Shown: positions 46,813-48,169 of the stretch, piece by piece | Layout: every line of letters starts with the position of its first letter | How positions within the stretch are numbered: position 1 is the stretch's first letter | Assembly (NCBI GenBank): GCA_026225235.1 | Contig: JAMFSK010000004.1 | Coordinates: 1-48,169 of the forward strand | Source of the DNA: Burkholderiales bacterium | GTDB lineage: Bacteria; Pseudomonadota; Gammaproteobacteria; Burkholderiales; Burkholderiaceae | DNA length: 48,169 bases | Direction: 5' to 3' | The notes under the pieces: generated by a model | Databases searched by the model: none | Seen by the model: the letters and a program-made list of their open reading frames with translations, nothing else | Told to the model about the DNA's origin: nothing | Made by a program: the position numbers and the translations under genes

Positions 46813-48169
46813 ATGAATATCATCGAACCCGGTATCCGTAATCTTGCGATTGCCAAAGACGTGTTGCTCACGCCTTACGGCCTCGACGAGGGTCTGTTGC
46901 TGCGCACCCTCGGCGAGATCTTCACGCATCAGGTCGACTATGCCGACCTCTACTTCCAGACCACGCGCAGCGAAGCGTGGAGCCTTGAAGAAGGGATCGT
47001 CAAATCCGGCAGCTTTTCGATTGACCAGGGGGTAGGCGTGCGCGCCGTCGCCGGCGACCGCACGGCTTTCGCCTATTCCGACGACCTCTCCGCCGACGCC
47101 CTGCGCCAGGCCGCTCATGCGACCCGCGTCATCGGCCGCGATGGCGGATCCGGTAAAGCGCGCGTGAAGGTTGCTCACTCTTTGCGCGGCGTCGCGGGCC
47201 GTGATCTGTACCTGCCCGCCGACCCGCTGAACTCGCTCGACGCGAGCGCCAAGGTGGCGCTGCTCGAACGCGTCGAAGGCATCGCCCGCAAGCGCGATCC
47301 GCGGATCAAACAAGTCATGGCCGGCCTGGCCGGCGAATACGATGTCGTCCTCGTGGCCCGCAGCGACGGCGCTTTCGCCGCCGACATCCGGCCGCTTGTG
47401 CGACTGTCTGTCACCGTGATTGCCGAAGAGAACGGCCGCCGCGAAATCGGCAGCGGCGGTGGCGGTGGGCGTTTCGACTACGCTTATTTCACCGATGAAT
47501 TGCTCGAACGTTACGTCGACGACGCCGTGCGCGGCGCCCTCGTCAACCTCGATGCGCGCCCCGCGCCCGCCGGCGGCATGACCGTCGTGCTCGGCCCGGG
47601 CTGGCCCGGTGTGCTCCTGCACGAAGCCATCGGCCACGGTCTCGAAGGCGACTTTAACCGCAAGGGCTCATCGGCCTTTGCCGGTCGCGTCGGCGAACGT
47701 GTGGCCGCAAAGGGCGTCACGGTGGTCGACGACGGCACCCTGCCTAACCGCCGCGGCTCGCTCAATATCGATGACGAAGGCAACCCCACGCAGTGCACCA
47801 CCCTGATTGAAGACGGTGTGCTCAAGGGCTACATCCAGGATTCCCTGAACGCCCGGCTGATGAACGTGCCCGTCACCGGCAATGCACGCCGCGAGTCGTA
47901 TGCGTCCCTGCCGATGCCGCGCATGACCAACACCTACATGCTCGGTGGCGACAAAGACCCGCAGGAAATCATCGCTTCCGTCAAACACGGCCTCTATGCC
48001 GTGAACTTCGGCGGCGGTCAGGTCGACATCACCAACGGCAAGTTCGTGTTCTCGGCCTCCGAGGCGTACATGATCGAGAACGGCAAGATCAGCTACCCGG
48101 TCAAGGGCGCCACCCTGATCGGCAGCGGCCCCGAATCGCTCAAGTACGTGAGCATGATCGGCAACGACA
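46813..48169 (+). CDS. tldD: Metalloprotease TldD, truncated by window end
   Basis: The TldD subunit of the TldD/TldE zinc protease, which processes peptide substrates such as microcin precursors and, in some bacteria, is involved in CcdA degradation. 452 codons are present of about 485; the gene runs off the right edge with no stop. The zinc motif HEAIGH is at 270-275 within GVLLHEAIGHGLEGD, and the family segments TTLIEDGVLKGYIQDSLNARLM and ASLPMPRMTNTYML follow, which distinguishes TldD from the TldE partner (no HExxxH). The ATG at 46813 gives the normal N-terminus (MNIIEPGIRNLAIAKDVLLTPYGL). Confidence 0.95.
   Translation, partial: MNIIEPGIRNLAIAKDVLLTPYGLDEGLLLRTLGEIFTHQVDYADLYFQTTRSEAWSLEEGIVKSGSFSIDQGVGVRAVAGDRTAFAYSDDLSADALRQAAHATRVIGRDGGSGKARVKVAHSLRGVAGRDLYLPADPLNSLDASAKVALLERVEGIARKRDPRIKQVMAGLAGEYDVVLVARSDGAFAADIRPLVRLSVTVIAEENGRREIGSGGGGGRFDYAYFTDELLERYVDDAVRGALVNLDARPAPAGGMTVVLGPGWPGVLLHEAIGHGLEGDFNRKGSSAFAGRVGERVAAKGVTVVDDGTLPNRRGSLNIDDEGNPTQCTTLIEDGVLKGYIQDSLNARLMNVPVTGNARRESYASLPMPRMTNTYMLGGDKDPQEIIASVKHGLYAVNFGGGQVDITNGKFVFSASEAYMIENGKISYPVKGATLIGSGPESLKYVSMIGND

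Overview
The window is a GC-rich stretch of core chromosome from a betaproteobacterium. Gene content and order (murJ-rpsT-DUF3579-argF-argG-murB-yajQ; mutL-miaA; purM/hda-pcnB-folK-panB; hrcA-hemH-S4 protein-grpE-dnaK-dnaJ; nadK-recN; glnE/yhdP-nitrilase-tldD) and the protein sequences fit the family Burkholderiaceae (Burkholderia, Paraburkholderia and relatives). I cannot name the species from sequence alone. No rRNA, tRNA, prophage, insertion sequence, integron or CRISPR array is visible; coding density is about 90 percent and almost every gene belongs to a recognisable family.

Layout. 1-5.9 kb: start of murJ (partial), ribosomal protein S20, a DUF3579 protein, the arginine genes argF and argG, murB, and the YajQ-family protein. 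5.9-9.4 kb (minus strand): queG, xerD, ybaK, plsY. 9.4-11.9 kb: tsaE overlapping amiC. 12-16.2 kb (minus strand): a cyclic-nucleotide-domain/thioredoxin-reductase-like flavoprotein, a DedA-rhodanese fusion and a second DedA protein. 16.3-19.5 kb: mutL-miaA with a 4-base overlap. 19.7-25.5 kb: purM facing away from hda, a HAD phosphatase, pcnB, folK and panB. 25.5-35 kb (minus strand): the heat-shock cluster hrcA, hemH, S4/Hsp15 protein, grpE, dnaK, dnaJ, ending in a pabB-pabC fusion; two sigma-32-type promoters can be read, before grpE and before dnaK. 35.3-38 kb: nadK and recN. 38-46.7 kb: glnE facing away from yhdP, followed by a nitrilase-family amidase. 46.8 kb to the end: tldD (partial).

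How the genes work together. Protein quality control (HrcA, GrpE, DnaK, DnaJ, Hsp15), DNA maintenance (MutL, RecN, XerD, Hda), tRNA modification (MiaA, QueG, TsaE), envelope building (MurJ, MurB, AmiC, PlsY, YhdP, DedA) and cofactor synthesis (FolK, PabBC, PanB, HemH, NadK) are interleaved. FolK and PabBC feed tetrahydrofolate synthesis, and PanB consumes a folate one-carbon donor.

Most unusual signals. (1) Two adjacent arrays of 9-bp repeats inside the pabBC reading frame, encoding (Ala-Ser-Thr)5 then (Gly-Glu-Ala)7. (2) A degenerate 13-bp-period array after the DedA-rhodanese gene that includes its stop codon. (3) Low-complexity inserts recurring across several housekeeping proteins (AmiC, TsaE, MutL, PabBC, GlnE, YhdP). 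(4) A 53-residue secreted or membrane micro-protein inserted head-to-head against grpE. (5) A reductase-like flavoprotein without the redox CxxC. (6) Near-consensus -10 boxes so close to start codons that leaderless transcripts are suggested. I found no clearly new multi-gene system; the window is mainly conserved core genome.
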